A DNA stretch of 64,000 nt from Dickeya fangzhongdai (GTDB taxonomy: Bacteria; Pseudomonadota; Gammaproteobacteria; Enterobacterales; Enterobacteriaceae), in the NCBI RefSeq assembly GCF_002812485.1, contig NZ_CP025003.1, positions 2,046,001-2,110,000 on the forward strand, given 5' to 3'. This document shows positions 51,434-61,539 of the stretch, in pieces. Position numbers and translations under genes: made by a program. Each line of letters starts with the position of its first letter. The stretch's first letter is position 1. Under the pieces are notes generated by a model. That model saw only the letters and a program-made list of their open reading frames with translations, was not told where the DNA came from and made no database searches.

Positions 51434-53206
51434 TTAGTTGGCAATAAATCGCCGTTCGGTCGTCAGCACCTGCAAGAGCAGCCCCAGCTGGGGTTTTTCG
51501 TTTGGCAATAGCCGACCGCTGGCGTCGTAAGCACGGTAGTTGCCGTTGCGTCCCAACACAATAACCTGCTGTGGCGTGATGATGGTCAGCGCATTGTTGT
51601 CCCCGTTGAGCAGCCAGTTGGTGCGGCGCTCGGCGCTGAACAGGTCCTCACCCTGAGAGTAATCCTCGGTTGCGGTTTTCACATGCAGCAGACGCTGCAT
51701 CAGCGTGGTCATCACGTCTTTCGGGTCGGTCATTTTGCTGATGGTCTGCGCCGGGGTATCCGGCCAGTGCACGACCAGCGGCACCTGACGATGTTCGCGG
51801 TTCATCGGCGACGGGTCGTCGTCTTTGAGACGCTCGGCGCTGCTTTGCTCGGCAGTAATCACCACCACCGTTTTGTCGAGCAGGTTCTTCTCGCGCAGCG
51901 TAGTGATGATGCGATCGATCTGTTCATCAATGCTGGCGGTGCCCTGACGATAACGGCGCTGTTGGTCGTTGGCCGAAACCGGGCGGCCGTTGCTGCTAAG
52001 CTCACTGTGGTTGAATTCGATAAACGAGAACCACGGAGAGCGTGCATCGGTATTGTTATCCAGCCATTTGGTCCACTGGGTGGTAATGGCCTCATCGCTC
52101 TGCGGCTGTGCCGGCGGCAGCGAAAAGTCGGACAACAACGCCTGACGGTAAAGCGGGCTGCTGAATCCGCTGGCCGAGAACAGGCCGAACTGGTAGCCCT
52201 GCTGGCTCAGTGCGTTGATCAGCGCCGACGGTTTGCTGCTGCCCAGCACGCCATCCATGTAGGTGGTGGAGATGCCATAAAACAGGTTGAACAGACCGCC
52301 ATCCTGCTGGGTTCCGGCGCTGAAATGGTTGCTGAAGCGTACGTTTGCTTCGGCGAAGCGCGCCAGATTAGGCATGGAGCGGGGCGTATCCTGATCCGGT
52401 ACGCTGTCCATCACCACCAGCAGCAGGTTGTAGCCGCTGCCGGCGTCGCGGAAGCTGATGTCGCTGAGCGGGTATTCCACCGATACCGCGTCGGGGTTGC
52501 CCTGCAACGCCAGACGACGTTCATACTCCTGCGCGTTGAGCAGGCCGTGTTTTTCCAGGAAACGACGCGCCGTCATCGGGTAGGAGAGCGGCAGATTGGC
52601 GCGCTGCATGGTAATCGGCCGGTAGAAGTTGGCGTCCGCCCAGATGTACATCAGGTGAGACAGGCAAAACGCGACGATGAATACCGCCGCCAGCGGCTTG
52701 GCGAAATGGCGGCGACCCAGACTGCGTAACTTCTGCCAGCACCAGGTGCCGAACAGCATCTCTACCATGAAGATCACCGGCACGCTGATAAACAGCAACT
52801 GCCAGTCGCGCACCATCTCGCTTTGATCCGGGTTGGTCACCAGATCCCAGACGGTCATGTTCAGATGCAAATGGAAGCGGCCGAACACCGCGGCATCGAC
52901 AATCAGCAGCGTCTGCCCGGTGGTGGCGAGCGCGGCGGACAGGAAGCGCAGCAAGCGCTGCGACATCACAATAAATGTCAGCGGGAAAATGATCAGCAGG
53001 TAGGCTGAAAAACCGATAAAGCTGAAATGTCCCAGCCAACTTACCAGCGAATAGACTCGCCCGGCCAGCGACGACGGCCAGTCGGCAACGAACAGATAGC
53101 GGCTACCCAGCCCCAGCGCGAGCAGAATGTTGAACAGGGCGAACCAGTGCCCCCAGCTGATCATCTGGGAGACTTTTTCACGGTAGCGCGGACGGTTGGT
53201 TACCAT
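51434..53206 (-). CDS. yejM: Inner membrane protein YejM (PbgA/LapC)
   Basis: 590 aa, near the 586 of E. coli. Five N-terminal membrane helices (about 15-195), a linker, then a periplasmic alkaline-phosphatase/sulfatase-like domain (about 240-590) with VVMDSVPDQDTPRSMPNL and VVITAEQSS segments. YejM senses lipopolysaccharide and restrains LapB-FtsH degradation of LpxC, so it sets LPS synthesis; it also affects cardiolipin content. It is followed by tRNA-Pro and preceded by yejL as in E. coli, 13 bp apart. Confidence 0.95.
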   Translation of the reverse strand: MVTNRPRYREKVSQMISWGHWFALFNILLALGLGSRYLFVADWPSSLAGRVYSLVSWLGHFSFIGFSAYLLIIFPLTFIVMSQRLLRFLSAALATTGQTLLIVDAAVFGRFHLHLNMTVWDLVTNPDQSEMVRDWQLLFISVPVIFMVEMLFGTWCWQKLRSLGRRHFAKPLAAVFIVAFCLSHLMYIWADANFYRPITMQRANLPLSYPMTARRFLEKHGLLNAQEYERRLALQGNPDAVSVEYPLSDISFRDAGSGYNLLLVVMDSVPDQDTPRSMPNLARFAEANVRFSNHFSAGTQQDGGLFNLFYGISTTYMDGVLGSSKPSALINALSQQGYQFGLFSASGFSSPLYRQALLSDFSLPPAQPQSDEAITTQWTKWLDNNTDARSPWFSFIEFNHSELSSNGRPVSANDQQRRYRQGTASIDEQIDRIITTLREKNLLDKTVVVITAEQSSAERLKDDDPSPMNREHRQVPLVVHWPDTPAQTISKMTDPKDVMTTLMQRLLHVKTATEDYSQGEDLFSAERRTNWLLNGDNNALTIITPQQVIVLGRNGNYRAYDASGRLLPNEKPQLGLLLQVLTTERRFIAN

Positions 53207-53219
53207 AAACGGGCCGGTA

Positions 53220-53450
53220 TCAGTGGATGTCGTTGGTTTTTATGGACGCCTGCAACGCGTCGGCAAACGAGCCAGCCAGCGCTTCGCGTTGTTTCGGATT
53301 AGCGATGCTGGTATTGAGCAGATTGGTGACCATGTTGCCGAGCACCATCAGTGCGAGATCGGTCGGGGTGTGGTGCTTTTCCAGCACATTGACCAGATCA
53401 GACAGCAGCTGTTCGATTTGCTCGTCACTGTAACGGGATGATTGTGGCAT
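53220..53450 (-). CDS. yejL: UPF0352 family protein YejL
   Basis: 76 aa, close to E. coli YejL (75 aa): [19 protein letters not shown] at the start and [17 protein letters not shown] in the middle. All-helical, dimeric in known structures; its role is not established. Encoded just before yejM, so the two are probably co-transcribed. Divergent from yejK. Confidence 0.95.
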   Translation of the reverse strand: MPQSSRYSDEQIEQLLSDLVNVLEKHHTPTDLALMVLGNMVTNLLNTSIANPKQREALAGSFADALQASIKTNDIH

Positions 53451-53611
53451 AAAATCGTGTATCTCAGGTGATGAAAGGCAAATATATTACCGTATAGGGG
53501 CGTGGTTTTCCGCACTTTTATCAATGATGATCGTCAGAACCGGGATGCTTTGAGTTGCATGCCGAAACGTCAGGTGCTTGAATACGCGCCTTACTAGAAG
53601 GAGAGTTTACC

Positions 53612-54622
53612 ATGAGTCTGGATATCGACCAGATTGCCCTGCACCAGTTGATCAAGCGCGACGAGCAGTCACTGGATATGGTGCTGCGGGATTCGCTGTT
53701 GACCGTGAACGGTGCGGTCAGCGATATGATGGCGGAACTGCACCGCGTTTACAGCGCCAAAAGCAAGGCGTACGGCCTGTTTAATGAAGAGAGCGAACTG
53801 GCGACGGCATTGCGTTCCTGTCGCAAGGGCGATGATGACTTTCTGGCATTCTCCCGCGCCGCCACCGGCCGGTTACGTGATGAACTGGCCAAATACCCGT
53901 TCGCCGAAGGCGGCGTGGTGCTGTTCTGTCAGTATCGCTACCTGGCGGTGGAGTACCTGCTGATTGCGGTGCTGAACAGCTGCAACAGCCTGCGGGTCAA
54001 CGAACAGCTGGATATCAGCAGTACCCATTATCTGGACATCCACCATGCGGATATCGTGGCGCGCATCGACCTGACCGAATGGGAAACCAGCCCGGAGTCG
54101 ACCCGCTACCTGACCTTCCTCAAAGGCCGTGTCGGCCGCAAAGTATCTGATTTTTTCATGGATTTTCTGGCTGCGGCGGAAGGGCTGGATACCAAAGCGC
54201 AGAACAAGGGGCTGCTAAAGGCGGTGGATGACTATTGCGCCGACGCCGAACTGGACAAGAACGAGCGTCAGCAATACCGTCAGCAAGTGTACAGTTACTG
54301 CAACGAGCAGTTGCAGGCGGGCGAAGAGATTGAACTGGAAGCGCTGTCGAACGAGTTGCCGCCGCTGGGCGACAAGACGTTTCAGGCGTTCACGGCCGAG
54401 CAGGGCTATGAGCTGGAAGAGAGTTTTCCGGCGGATCGCGGCACGCTGCGCCAGTTGACCAAGTTCGCCGGCAGCGGCGGCGGGCTTAGCATCAATTTTG
54501 ACGCGCTGTTGCTGGGCGAACGCATTTTCTGGGATGCGGCTACCGATACCCTGACCATCAAAGGCACGCCGCCTAATCTTCGCGATCAATTACAGCGCCG
54601 GCTTGGCGGCGGCGAGCGCTGA
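53612..54622 (+). CDS. yejK: Nucleoid-associated protein YejK (NdpA)
   Basis: 336 aa, E. coli length 335. Starts [19 protein letters not shown], with the [20 protein letters not shown] and [16 protein letters not shown] regions of the family. YejK binds the nucleoid and interacts with topoisomerase IV and gyrase. ATG 53612 behind AAGGAG. In E. coli it is next to rplY; here three pyruvate-sensing genes stand between the two. Confidence 0.96.
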   Translation: MSLDIDQIALHQLIKRDEQSLDMVLRDSLLTVNGAVSDMMAELHRVYSAKSKAYGLFNEESELATALRSCRKGDDDFLAFSRAATGRLRDELAKYPFAEGGVVLFCQYRYLAVEYLLIAVLNSCNSLRVNEQLDISSTHYLDIHHADIVARIDLTEWETSPESTRYLTFLKGRVGRKVSDFFMDFLAAAEGLDTKAQNKGLLKAVDDYCADAELDKNERQQYRQQVYSYCNEQLQAGEEIELEALSNELPPLGDKTFQAFTAEQGYELEESFPADRGTLRQLTKFAGSGGGLSINFDALLLGERIFWDAATDTLTIKGTPPNLRDQLQRRLGGGER

Positions 54623-54763
54623 TTTTTTTTCTTCGGCCCGTTTTCCGCCGTGTGCGGCGAGCGGCGCGTTCAGGCAGGGGCTATCCCTGCCTGTAAACCG
54701 GTTTGGCAGCGCTTGCCCGCTGTTTTATGATGGGCATTCGACTGCTTGTGTTGTGAGATTCCC

Positions 54764-56464
54764 GTGCGTTCGACCTTTGACATGTTGCTGGCGGTGTACG
54801 ACCGTGCGGCATTGATGCTTATTTGCCTGTTTTTCCTGACGCGAACCCGTCATTTCCGCCAGTTGCTTCAGCAGGACGAGCATTCCCGCTTTGACCTGGC
54901 CGTGGTCACCGCTATTTTTTCTCTGTTCGCGCTGTTTAGCACCTGGTCCGGTATCAATGTGGAAGGTTCGCTGGTCAACGTAAGGGTGGTGGCGGTGATG
55001 TCCGGCGGTATCCTGTTTGGGCCGTGGGTCGGCATCACCACCGGGGTCATCGCCGGTGTGCACCGCTATCTGATCGATATTCATGGCATTACCTCGATAC
55101 CTTGTCTGATCACCAGTATTGTGGCCGGGTTTATGTCCGCCTGGATTCACCGGCGTATTCCGCGCGATCGCCACTGGAGCGTGGGCATTGCCGGCGGCAT
55201 GCTGTGCGAGTCGCTGACCATGTTGCTGGTGGTGCTGTGGGCGCGGCCGTTCTCGCTGGGGCTGGATATCGTCGCCCACATCGCTATTCCGATGATTCTG
55301 GGGGCGGTCAGCATTGGCCTGATTGTGCTGCTGGTGCGCAGCGTGGAAGGGGAAAAGGAGGCGATTGCCGCCCAACAGGCCAAACTGGCGCTGGATATCG
55401 CCAACAAAACGCTACCTCTATTCCGCCATATCAATAGCCAGTCATTGAGTACGGTATGCGATATTATCCGCCGTGACATCGATGCCGACGCGGTGGCGAT
55501 CACCAATACTTCGCAGGTACTGGCCTACGTTGGGGTAGGGGAGGAGAATTACCACAGCGGCGATCGCGATCTCAGCCCGACCACCCAACTGGCGTTAAAG
55601 AGCGGGAAGATCATCATCAAAAATAACGATGAGGCCTACCGTACCCCGGAAATTCATTCGATGATCGTGATTCCGCTGCGGGAAAAGGGCGAAGTGACCG
55701 GCACGCTCAAGATCTATTACCGGCGGGCGCATCGTATCACCTGGTCGCTGAAAGAGATGGCGATCGGGCTGTCGCAGATCATTTCCACCCAGCTTGAAGT
55801 CTCGCGGGCCGAACAATTGCGCGATATGGCCAACCGGGCCGAATTGCGGGCGCTGCAAAGTAAAATCAACCCGCATTTCCTGTTTAATGCGCTTAATGCC
55901 ATTTCCACCTCTATCCGGCTGAACCCGGATACGGCGCGTCAGCTGATTATCAATTTGTCGCGTTATCTGCGCTATAACCTGGAGCGCAATGACGAGGAAC
56001 TGATTGATATCAAAAGCGAGCTTTATCAGGTCAAGGATTACATCGCCATTGAGCAGGCCCGTTTCGGCGACAAGCTGACGGTGATTTACGACATTGATGA
56101 AGAAGTCAGTTGCCATATTCCCAGCCTGTTGATTCAGCCGCTGATTGAAAACGCGATTGTGCACGGCATCCGGCCTTGTAAAGGCAAAGGCGTGGTGACG
56201 CTGAGTATTCAGGAGCAAGGGGAACGCATTCGGGTGGCGGTTCGGGATACCGGCAGCGGCATCAGTGATGAGGTGATCGCCCGCGTCGAGCGCAATGAAC
56301 TGCCGGGCAACAAGATTGGCCTGCTCAATGTGCATCACCGGATTAAACTGCTGTATGGTGAGGGGCTGCGGATTCGCCGGCTCAACCCCGGCACGGAAAT
56401 TGAATTTTTTATCACCCGGGACAACGTCAACCGTTCGGACAGTATGGTGGCGTTTCCCTCGTGA
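54764..56464 (+). CDS. pyrS: Pyruvate-sensing histidine kinase PyrS (YpdA)
   Basis: 566 aa from GTG 54764, which aligns exactly with the E. coli start (xxxxFxMLLAV); a TTG 18 bases earlier is less likely. LytS type: six membrane helices of 5TM-5TMR_LYT (about 1-200), a GAF domain (about 220-350), and the LytS kinase domain with phospho-acceptor H371 in [11 protein letters not shown] and the ATP-binding GSGIS and [12 protein letters not shown] motifs. Long identical runs with E. coli YpdA distinguish it from BtsS. It senses external pyruvate and phosphorylates PyrR. Confidence 0.95.
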   Translation: MRSTFDMLLAVYDRAALMLICLFFLTRTRHFRQLLQQDEHSRFDLAVVTAIFSLFALFSTWSGINVEGSLVNVRVVAVMSGGILFGPWVGITTGVIAGVHRYLIDIHGITSIPCLITSIVAGFMSAWIHRRIPRDRHWSVGIAGGMLCESLTMLLVVLWARPFSLGLDIVAHIAIPMILGAVSIGLIVLLVRSVEGEKEAIAAQQAKLALDIANKTLPLFRHINSQSLSTVCDIIRRDIDADAVAITNTSQVLAYVGVGEENYHSGDRDLSPTTQLALKSGKIIIKNNDEAYRTPEIHSMIVIPLREKGEVTGTLKIYYRRAHRITWSLKEMAIGLSQIISTQLEVSRAEQLRDMANRAELRALQSKINPHFLFNALNAISTSIRLNPDTARQLIINLSRYLRYNLERNDEELIDIKSELYQVKDYIAIEQARFGDKLTVIYDIDEEVSCHIPSLLIQPLIENAIVHGIRPCKGKGVVTLSIQEQGERIRVAVRDTGSGISDEVIARVERNELPGNKIGLLNVHHRIKLLYGEGLRIRRLNPGTEIEFFITRDNVNRSDSMVAFPS

Positions 56465-56489
56465 ACGGGGCTGGCGGTAGGAGAAAAGC

Positions 56490-57224
56490 GTGAAAGCGAT
56501 CATTGTCGAAGATGAATTTCTGGCGCAGCAGGAGCTGAGCTGGCTGATTAAACAACACAGTCAGATCGAGGTCGACGCCGTGTTTGACGATGGCCTCGAT
56601 GTGCTGAAATACCTGCAGGATAACCGGGTGGATGTGATCTTCCTTGATATCAACATTCCATCGCTGGATGGGGTGATGCTGGCGAAAAACATCAGCCAGT
56701 TTGCCCATAAGCCATTGATCGTCTTCATCACCGCGTATAAAAATCATGCGGTGGAGGCGTTTGAACTGGAAGCGTTCGACTATATCCTCAAGCCCTACCA
56801 TGAAACCCGCATTGTCGGCATGCTGCAAAAACTTGAGGCGGCCTGGCAGCAACAGCAGTTGCCTACCCATGCCGGCGGCGATAACCGCCCGGCGCCGATG
56901 ACCATCAATCTGGTCAAAGATAAACGGATTATCGTCACCAATATTCACGATATCTATTACGCCGAATCCCACGAAAAACTGACCTTTGTCTATACCCGGC
57001 GTGACGAGTTCGTGATGTCGATGAACATCACCGAGTTTTGTAGCCGGTTGCCGGAAGCCTATTTTTTCCGGTGTCATCGTTCGTACTGCGTCAACCTGAG
57101 CAAGATCCGCGAGATCGAACCCTGGTTCAACAACACCTATATTCTCAAACTGAGCGACCTGGATTTTCAGGTACCGGTCAGCCGCAGCAAAGTGCGGGAG
57201 TTTCGCCAACTGATGCGGCTGTAA
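56490..57224 (+). CDS. pyrR: Response regulator PyrR (YpdB), LytTR type
   Basis: 244 aa from GTG 56490, E. coli length 244. Receiver domain with acidic pocket E7-D8, phospho-acceptor D53 (IFLDINIPSLDG) and K103-region; C-terminal LytTR DNA-binding domain (about 140-244; YYAESHEKLTFVYTRR and FFRCHRSYCVNLSKI). In E. coli YpdB activates yhjX through a direct repeat; the same kind of repeat stands before the transporter gene downstream. 25 bp after pyrS, same operon. Confidence 0.96.
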   Translation: MKAIIVEDEFLAQQELSWLIKQHSQIEVDAVFDDGLDVLKYLQDNRVDVIFLDINIPSLDGVMLAKNISQFAHKPLIVFITAYKNHAVEAFELEAFDYILKPYHETRIVGMLQKLEAAWQQQQLPTHAGGDNRPAPMTINLVKDKRIIVTNIHDIYYAESHEKLTFVYTRRDEFVMSMNITEFCSRLPEAYFFRCHRSYCVNLSKIREIEPWFNNTYILKLSDLDFQVPVSRSKVREFRQLMRL

Positions 57225-57277
57225 CAACAAATAGGCCAGGCATGAAATGTCTTCAATGTCATTGATACCGTCCTGGA

Positions 57278-57308
57278 TGCATTTCATTCCCTGATTCATG
57301 CCGTTCAT
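57278..57308 (+). promoter_or_regulatory. PyrR (YpdB) double binding site
   Basis: TGCATTTCAT (57278-57287), exactly 11 bases, TGCCGTTCAT (57299-57308). The E. coli YpdB box is GGCATTTCAT-N11-GGCATTTCAT. The second unit ends about 10 bases before the expected -35 position, which has no good -35 sequence, as suits an activator-dependent promoter. Confidence 0.82.
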
Positions 57309-57341
57309 GCCCTTATTAACCCCGTGGATTTAGCCCCTCTT

Positions 57342-57347
57342 TATACT
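57342..57347 (+). promoter_or_regulatory. -10 element of the yhjX-like promoter
   Basis: TATACT, one mismatch from consensus, 63 bp before the start codon and 33 bases after the PyrR double site. Confidence 0.6.
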
Positions 57348-57409
57348 GGTGCCATTCGGCAGGCTCCGGCCTGCTTTATCTTCACATCAGAAAAATTAAG
57401 GGGACCGGC

Positions 57410-58627
57410 ATGAACAGTAAACCGGCAAATCGCGGCGTTATTATTGCAGGGACTATCCTCGCCCAAATGGGGCTGGGGACCATTTACACCTGGAGTCTTT
57501 ACAACCAACCGCTGGTCGACAAATTCGACTGGCCGCTCAGTTCGGTGGCTACCACCTTTTCTCTAACCAGCTTTTTCCTGGCGTTCGCCACGCTGTTTGC
57601 CGGGCGCATTCAGGAGCGCATCGGTATCCGTAAACTGACGCTGATCGCCGGTCTGGTGCTGGGTACGGCGCTGATGGCTGCCTCTATGGTGTCATCGTTG
57701 TCGATGCTGTGGCTGCTGGTGGGCGTGGTGGTCGGGTTTGCCGACGGCGCGGCGTACATCACCACCTTGTCCAATCTGATTAAATGGTTCCCGAATCGCA
57801 AGGGCGTTATCGCCGGGATTTCAGTCGGCGCGTACGGTACCGGCAGCCTGGTGTTCAAATACATCAACAGCGCGTTGCTGGCGCAGGTCGGCGTGTCTCA
57901 GACCTTCTTCTGGTGGGGCGCGATGGCGCTGCTGATGATCACCGGCGGCGCCATGCTGCTGAAGGATGCGCCGGTGCAGCCGGCTCAGACGGCCGTTAAC
58001 GGCGGCAACGTCAACTTTACCGTTAGTGAAATGCTGCGTCGTAAAGAAGCCTGGCTGCTGTTTGTGGTGTTCTTCACCTCCTGCATGAGCGGTTTGTACC
58101 TGATTGGCATCGCGAAGGATATCGGCGTGAAAATGGCTGGGCTGGATGCGGTGACCGCTGCCAGCGTGGTATCGGCGATTGCTATCTGCAACACCGCCGG
58201 GCGTCTTATCCTCGGTTATCTGTCCGACAAAGTGGGCCGCCTGCGGGTGCTGAACTTTACGCTGCTGGTGACCGCGCTGGCGGTGACGGTAATGGCGCTC
58301 CTGCCGCTTAACGGCATGACGTTCTTCCTGTGTACCGGTGCGGTGGCCTTCTGTTTCGGCGGCAATATCACCGTGTATCCAGCGATTGTGGCGGATTTCT
58401 TTGGCCTGAAGCATCACAGTAAAAACTACGGGCTGATTTATCAGGGATTTGGTCTGGGCCCGTTGGCTGGCTCCTTTATCGCCGCTGCGTTGGGCGGATT
58501 CCACAGTACCTTTATCGCCATTGCGCTGTTGTCGGTGGTGTCGCTGGTGATTACCCTGTTCATCCAGCCGCCGAAAGCGCCGCACGAGCAGGATGCGCCC
58601 TTGGTCGCACAGGGCAGCCACGCCTGA
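57410..58627 (+). CDS. MFS transporter, OFA family, YhjX-like (pyruvate-regulated)
   Basis: 405 aa with twelve membrane segments. OFA (oxalate/formate antiporter) family: LGTIYTWSLYNQPL (about 21-34), GRIQERIG, and LSNLIKWFPNRKGVIAG (about 120-136), all with close counterparts in E. coli YhjX (402 aa). YhjX is the single main target of PyrSR in E. coli and takes part in pyruvate handling. Here the gene directly follows pyrSR and carries the PyrR box, so regulator and target form one cluster. ATG 57410 behind AAGGGG. The transported substrate is inferred. Confidence 0.9.
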   Translation: MNSKPANRGVIIAGTILAQMGLGTIYTWSLYNQPLVDKFDWPLSSVATTFSLTSFFLAFATLFAGRIQERIGIRKLTLIAGLVLGTALMAASMVSSLSMLWLLVGVVVGFADGAAYITTLSNLIKWFPNRKGVIAGISVGAYGTGSLVFKYINSALLAQVGVSQTFFWWGAMALLMITGGAMLLKDAPVQPAQTAVNGGNVNFTVSEMLRRKEAWLLFVVFFTSCMSGLYLIGIAKDIGVKMAGLDAVTAASVVSAIAICNTAGRLILGYLSDKVGRLRVLNFTLLVTALAVTVMALLPLNGMTFFLCTGAVAFCFGGNITVYPAIVADFFGLKHHSKNYGLIYQGFGLGPLAGSFIAAALGGFHSTFIAIALLSVVSLVITLFIQPPKAPHEQDAPLVAQGSHA

Positions 58628-58656
58628 TAAACCTCGCACTCTTCGTGTAGCCAAAC

Positions 58657-58687
58657 GCCACTGCCATCATGCGGTGGCTTTTTTTTT
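58657..58687 (+). terminator. Intrinsic terminator after the yhjX-like gene
   Basis: 8-bp stem (58657-58664 with 58671-58678, one G-T pair), 6-nt loop, followed by nine T residues. Confidence 0.92.
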
Positions 58688-58752
58688 GCGGGAGAGATAG
58701 CAATGGTAACGATTGGATGAGACGACAGAAAATCTAAGGAAGAGAGAAAAAC

Positions 58753-58781
58753 AAAAACGCCGCAACATGTGCGGCGTTTTT
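58753..58781 (-). terminator. Intrinsic terminator of rplY
   Basis: AAAAACGCCGC / GCGGCGTTTTT inverted repeat, about 30 bp past the rplY stop on the minus strand, followed there by T-rich sequence. Confidence 0.9.
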
Positions 58782-58809
58782 GCTGGCTCGTCGAAGACGT
58801 TATGCGTGA

Positions 58810-59097
58810 TTAAACGCGAACGAAGTCGATGTGAGTCAGTTTCGGCTTGAACGGGTGACGCTGAACAGCCTGGATTTTTACTTTGGTTTCTTTGCCATCG
58901 ACAACCAGGACGATTTCACCGTACAGGCCTTCGCTGTTACGATCTTCCAGGTTTTTGACGATATCGTGGTCCAGTTCGATGGAAACCGGTGCTTCGCTGC
59001 CGCCGTAAACGATGGCGGGGAATTTACCGGTAGTGCGCAGGCGGCGGCTCGCACCCTTACCCTGCTCTTTACGTACTTCTGCGTTGATAGTAATCAT
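58810..59097 (-). CDS. rplY: 50S ribosomal protein L25
   Basis: 95 aa from ATG 59097 (E. coli 94); the open frame 24 codons upstream is not conserved. [21 protein letters not shown], then KFPAIVYGG and the end KLTHIDFVR are diagnostic (read in pieces). It binds 5S rRNA in the large subunit. The short single-domain form is the enterobacterial one, without the CTC extension. Own terminator downstream. Confidence 0.98.
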   Translation of the reverse strand: MITINAEVRKEQGKGASRRLRTTGKFPAIVYGGSEAPVSIELDHDIVKNLEDRNSEGLYGEIVLVVDGKETKVKIQAVQRHPFKPKLTHIDFVRV

Positions 59098-59254
59098 TGC
59101 TTTCTCTACTTGATAAAATGAACCTGTTACAGGCGACCCAGCAACAGGCGGGATAATCATGCTTGTCATTCAAATAACGATGCTGTTATTCGAAATAAAA
59201 GCGGGCGAGATTCTAGCGGAATATGGCGGCGCGGGCAAATAAAACCGCCGCAAA

Positions 59255-61045
59255 TTAGCCGCGTAGCTCATGGGCGCGGCGATAACGGCCCTGATAATCG
59301 AAGATTTTTTCCCGCACCTGCCAGAATTTGCCCTGCATACGGGCCACCACAAAATCCGGCGCACGCAATAGCGCCTGCTGCGCGACGACATCGTCAGCAC
59401 GCTGCCAGTGGAAGGGAACGCCGGGCGCGCGCTGGTGCGCTCGCAGAAAAACATGCGTAAAGGCGTTGCGCTGGGCGGCGGTGTGCAGCCGAAAACGTTC
59501 GCTGACGTCGGCGCCGTCTTCATCGTAGTAGGTGATGCGCAGCCATTCGCCTTTGGCGTCGGCGCCGTGTTGCAGGTTCATGCCGCTGCAACGCAGCACC
59601 AACGCGTCTTTCAGTTTTAGCGCGGCTTTCAGCATGTCGTCCGGATCGACCAGCACCGCTTCGCACGTCTGACAGCGTCGGGCGGCGATATCGTTTTCCG
59701 CACCGCAATGCGGGCAGCTTTTGAAACGGAAGCGGTAATCGCATTGTTGCCTCCGCCCTTGTTCGTCCGCCTGCCAGCCCTGACAACGGCGGCCATAATG
59801 CTCAATCACGGTGCCGTCATCGGTGCATTTTCCCCAGAACAGGTTGGCGAAGCCGCACTGTGGGCAGAACACCTGTACCGGCTGGCTGTCGCTGTGCGGT
59901 TTGCTGTGGCCGACTTCGGGCGTGTAGAGGTCGAATGGGTTGCCGGCGTAGTCCAGAATCAGGCAGTCGGTTTTGCCGGGAAACAGGCGCAAACCGCGGC
60001 CGACTATCTGCTGATAGAGGCTGACGGATTCCGTCGGGCGCAAAATGGCGATCACATCGACGTGCGGCGCATCAAAGCCGGTAGTCAGCACCGACACGTT
60101 GACCAGATAGCGCAGCTGTTGCTGTTTGAAGGCGGTGATCAACGCATCCCGCTGCGGTGCGGGCGTTTCGCCGCTGATCAACGCCGCTTCGCCGACCGGC
60201 AGCAGCCCTTCGACTTCCCGTGCGTGTTCAACCGTGGCGGCGAAAATCATCACGCCCCGTCGGTTAGCGGCGTACTCCGTAATCTGGCGGACGATGTGTG
60301 GTGTGACCCGTTGCTGACGCTTCAGTTCCCGGTTCAGCTCCACATCGCTGAACGATCCATTATTGAACGATCCGTTATTGAACAGCCCGTTGCTGCGCGC
60401 CGCCAGTTGGCTGAAATCGTACTGCACCACCGGCATGTCCAGACGCTCCGGCGGCACCAGAAAACCATGTCGGATCATGTAGCGCAGCGGCAACTCGTAG
60501 ATGCAGTCGCGGAACAGGCAGCTGTCGTCGCCGCGGATCATGCCGTGATAGTGGTACTGATAGATCCAGCCCCGGCCGAGGCGATAAGGGGTAGCGGTTA
60601 ATCCCAGTAGCCGCAACTGGGGATTGGCCTGCTGCAAATGCTGGATGATTTGCTGGTACTGGCTGTTTTCATCGTCGCTAATCCGGTGACATTCATCGAC
60701 GATCAGCAGCGAGAAGGCGTCATCAAATTTGTCGGGGTGGCGCGCCACCGATTGCACGCTGCCAAACACCACCTTGCCTTCGCTGTCGCGCTGGTTGAGC
60801 CCGGCGGCGAAAATGTCCGCCTGCAGCCCCAGCGCGCAATATTTGGCGTGATTCTGCTCCACCAGTTCCCTGACATGCGCCAGCACCAATACCCGGCCGC
60901 GCGCCAGCCGCGCCAGCTCGGCGATCACCAGGCTTTTGCCGGCGCCGGTGGGTAAAACGATGACCGCCGGGGCGGTATGCTGACGAAAATAGGCAAGGGT
61001 AGCGTCAACCGCTTCTTGCTGGTACGGGCGCAGTGTAAATGACAT
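59255..61045 (-). CDS. radD: DNA repair helicase-like ATPase RadD (YejH)
   Basis: 596 aa (E. coli 586). Superfamily 2 motifs: [11 protein letters not shown] (about 32-41), II DECH (about 117-120), [20 protein letters not shown] and [10 protein letters not shown]. Two zinc-ribbon-like Cys clusters follow (CPQCGF..., CPHCGAEN...CQTC, about 390-470). RadD acts with RecA in crossover and double-strand-break repair and interacts with SSB. An imperfect 15-bp tandem repeat gives [15 protein letters not shown] about residues 217-231. The ATG overlaps the yecH stop by one base. Confidence 0.95.
   Translation of the reverse strand: MSFTLRPYQQEAVDATLAYFRQHTAPAVIVLPTGAGKSLVIAELARLARGRVLVLAHVRELVEQNHAKYCALGLQADIFAAGLNQRDSEGKVVFGSVQSVARHPDKFDDAFSLLIVDECHRISDDENSQYQQIIQHLQQANPQLRLLGLTATPYRLGRGWIYQYHYHGMIRGDDSCLFRDCIYELPLRYMIRHGFLVPPERLDMPVVQYDFSQLAARSNGLFNNGSFNNGSFSDVELNRELKRQQRVTPHIVRQITEYAANRRGVMIFAATVEHAREVEGLLPVGEAALISGETPAPQRDALITAFKQQQLRYLVNVSVLTTGFDAPHVDVIAILRPTESVSLYQQIVGRGLRLFPGKTDCLILDYAGNPFDLYTPEVGHSKPHSDSQPVQVFCPQCGFANLFWGKCTDDGTVIEHYGRRCQGWQADEQGRRQQCDYRFRFKSCPHCGAENDIAARRCQTCEAVLVDPDDMLKAALKLKDALVLRCSGMNLQHGADAKGEWLRITYYDEDGADVSERFRLHTAAQRNAFTHVFLRAHQRAPGVPFHWQRADDVVAQQALLRAPDFVVARMQGKFWQVREKIFDYQGRYRRAHELRG
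60350..60394. repeat. 15-bp tandem repeat inside radD
   Basis: Three units (60350-60364, 60365-60379, 60380-60394); the first two differ by one base, the third by several. Encodes three in-frame NNG(L/S)F pentapeptides between helicase lobes. Confidence 0.9.
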
Positions 61046-61284
61046 CAGTGGCGGCAGATTTTACTTTCATGGGTGGTAAACCCGTTATCTTGCGGAATGA
61101 ATTTGCCTTTGTCAGCCAGAAATTGCACCAGCCCGGCGGCGGTCATGTCGGCGGCGGAGCAGGTATGAAAACGGGCGTCGCGGCCAAAACGCGCCTCAAT
61201 GGCGGCGATCAGTTCATCAGTGGTAAAGGATCTGTTGGCGGCCACCATCATATGTAATACTTCATGGCCGTGAATCGATGACAT
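61045..61284 (-). CDS. yecH: YecH family metal-binding protein
   Basis: 79 aa from ATG 61284, the same length as E. coli Yec[12 protein letters not shown] at the start, [15 protein letters not shown] in the middle and KICRH at the end carry the conserved His/Cys residues assumed to bind metal. Function is unknown. In E. coli it is elsewhere; here it is translationally coupled to radD (TGA/ATG overlap). Confidence 0.93.
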   Translation of the reverse strand: MSSIHGHEVLHMMVAANRSFTTDELIAAIEARFGRDARFHTCSAADMTAAGLVQFLADKGKFIPQDNGFTTHESKICRH

Positions 61285-61539
61285 AATAGGGCTCCTGATA
61301 ATTATCGGGCGATGAAATGCCGCCAATACGGCGAAACGTCGCGGTATACTCTCCCTTTCCTGCCCGGTGACGAGCAGGGTGGAAGAACAGTAAAGTTGCT
61401 TTTATTATGCTTTTTTAAACGGCGCAGAAGGGCGGTTTACATCAATATCCGATGTGAAAGCCGACGCCTTTTCCTATCAGGTGGCGGTCAGCGCCATGAC
61501 TGACCGGCAATTCGTGACGACCATAGGCAGTATTCATTA

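Noticed and set aside
51683..52729. 348-codon plus-strand frame opposite yejM
   Set aside because: yejM is well conserved on the other strand and its neighbours are syntenic; the frame has shadow composition.
59708..60601. 297-codon plus-strand frame opposite radD
   Set aside because: radD has all helicase motifs on the minus strand; this frame is a shadow.
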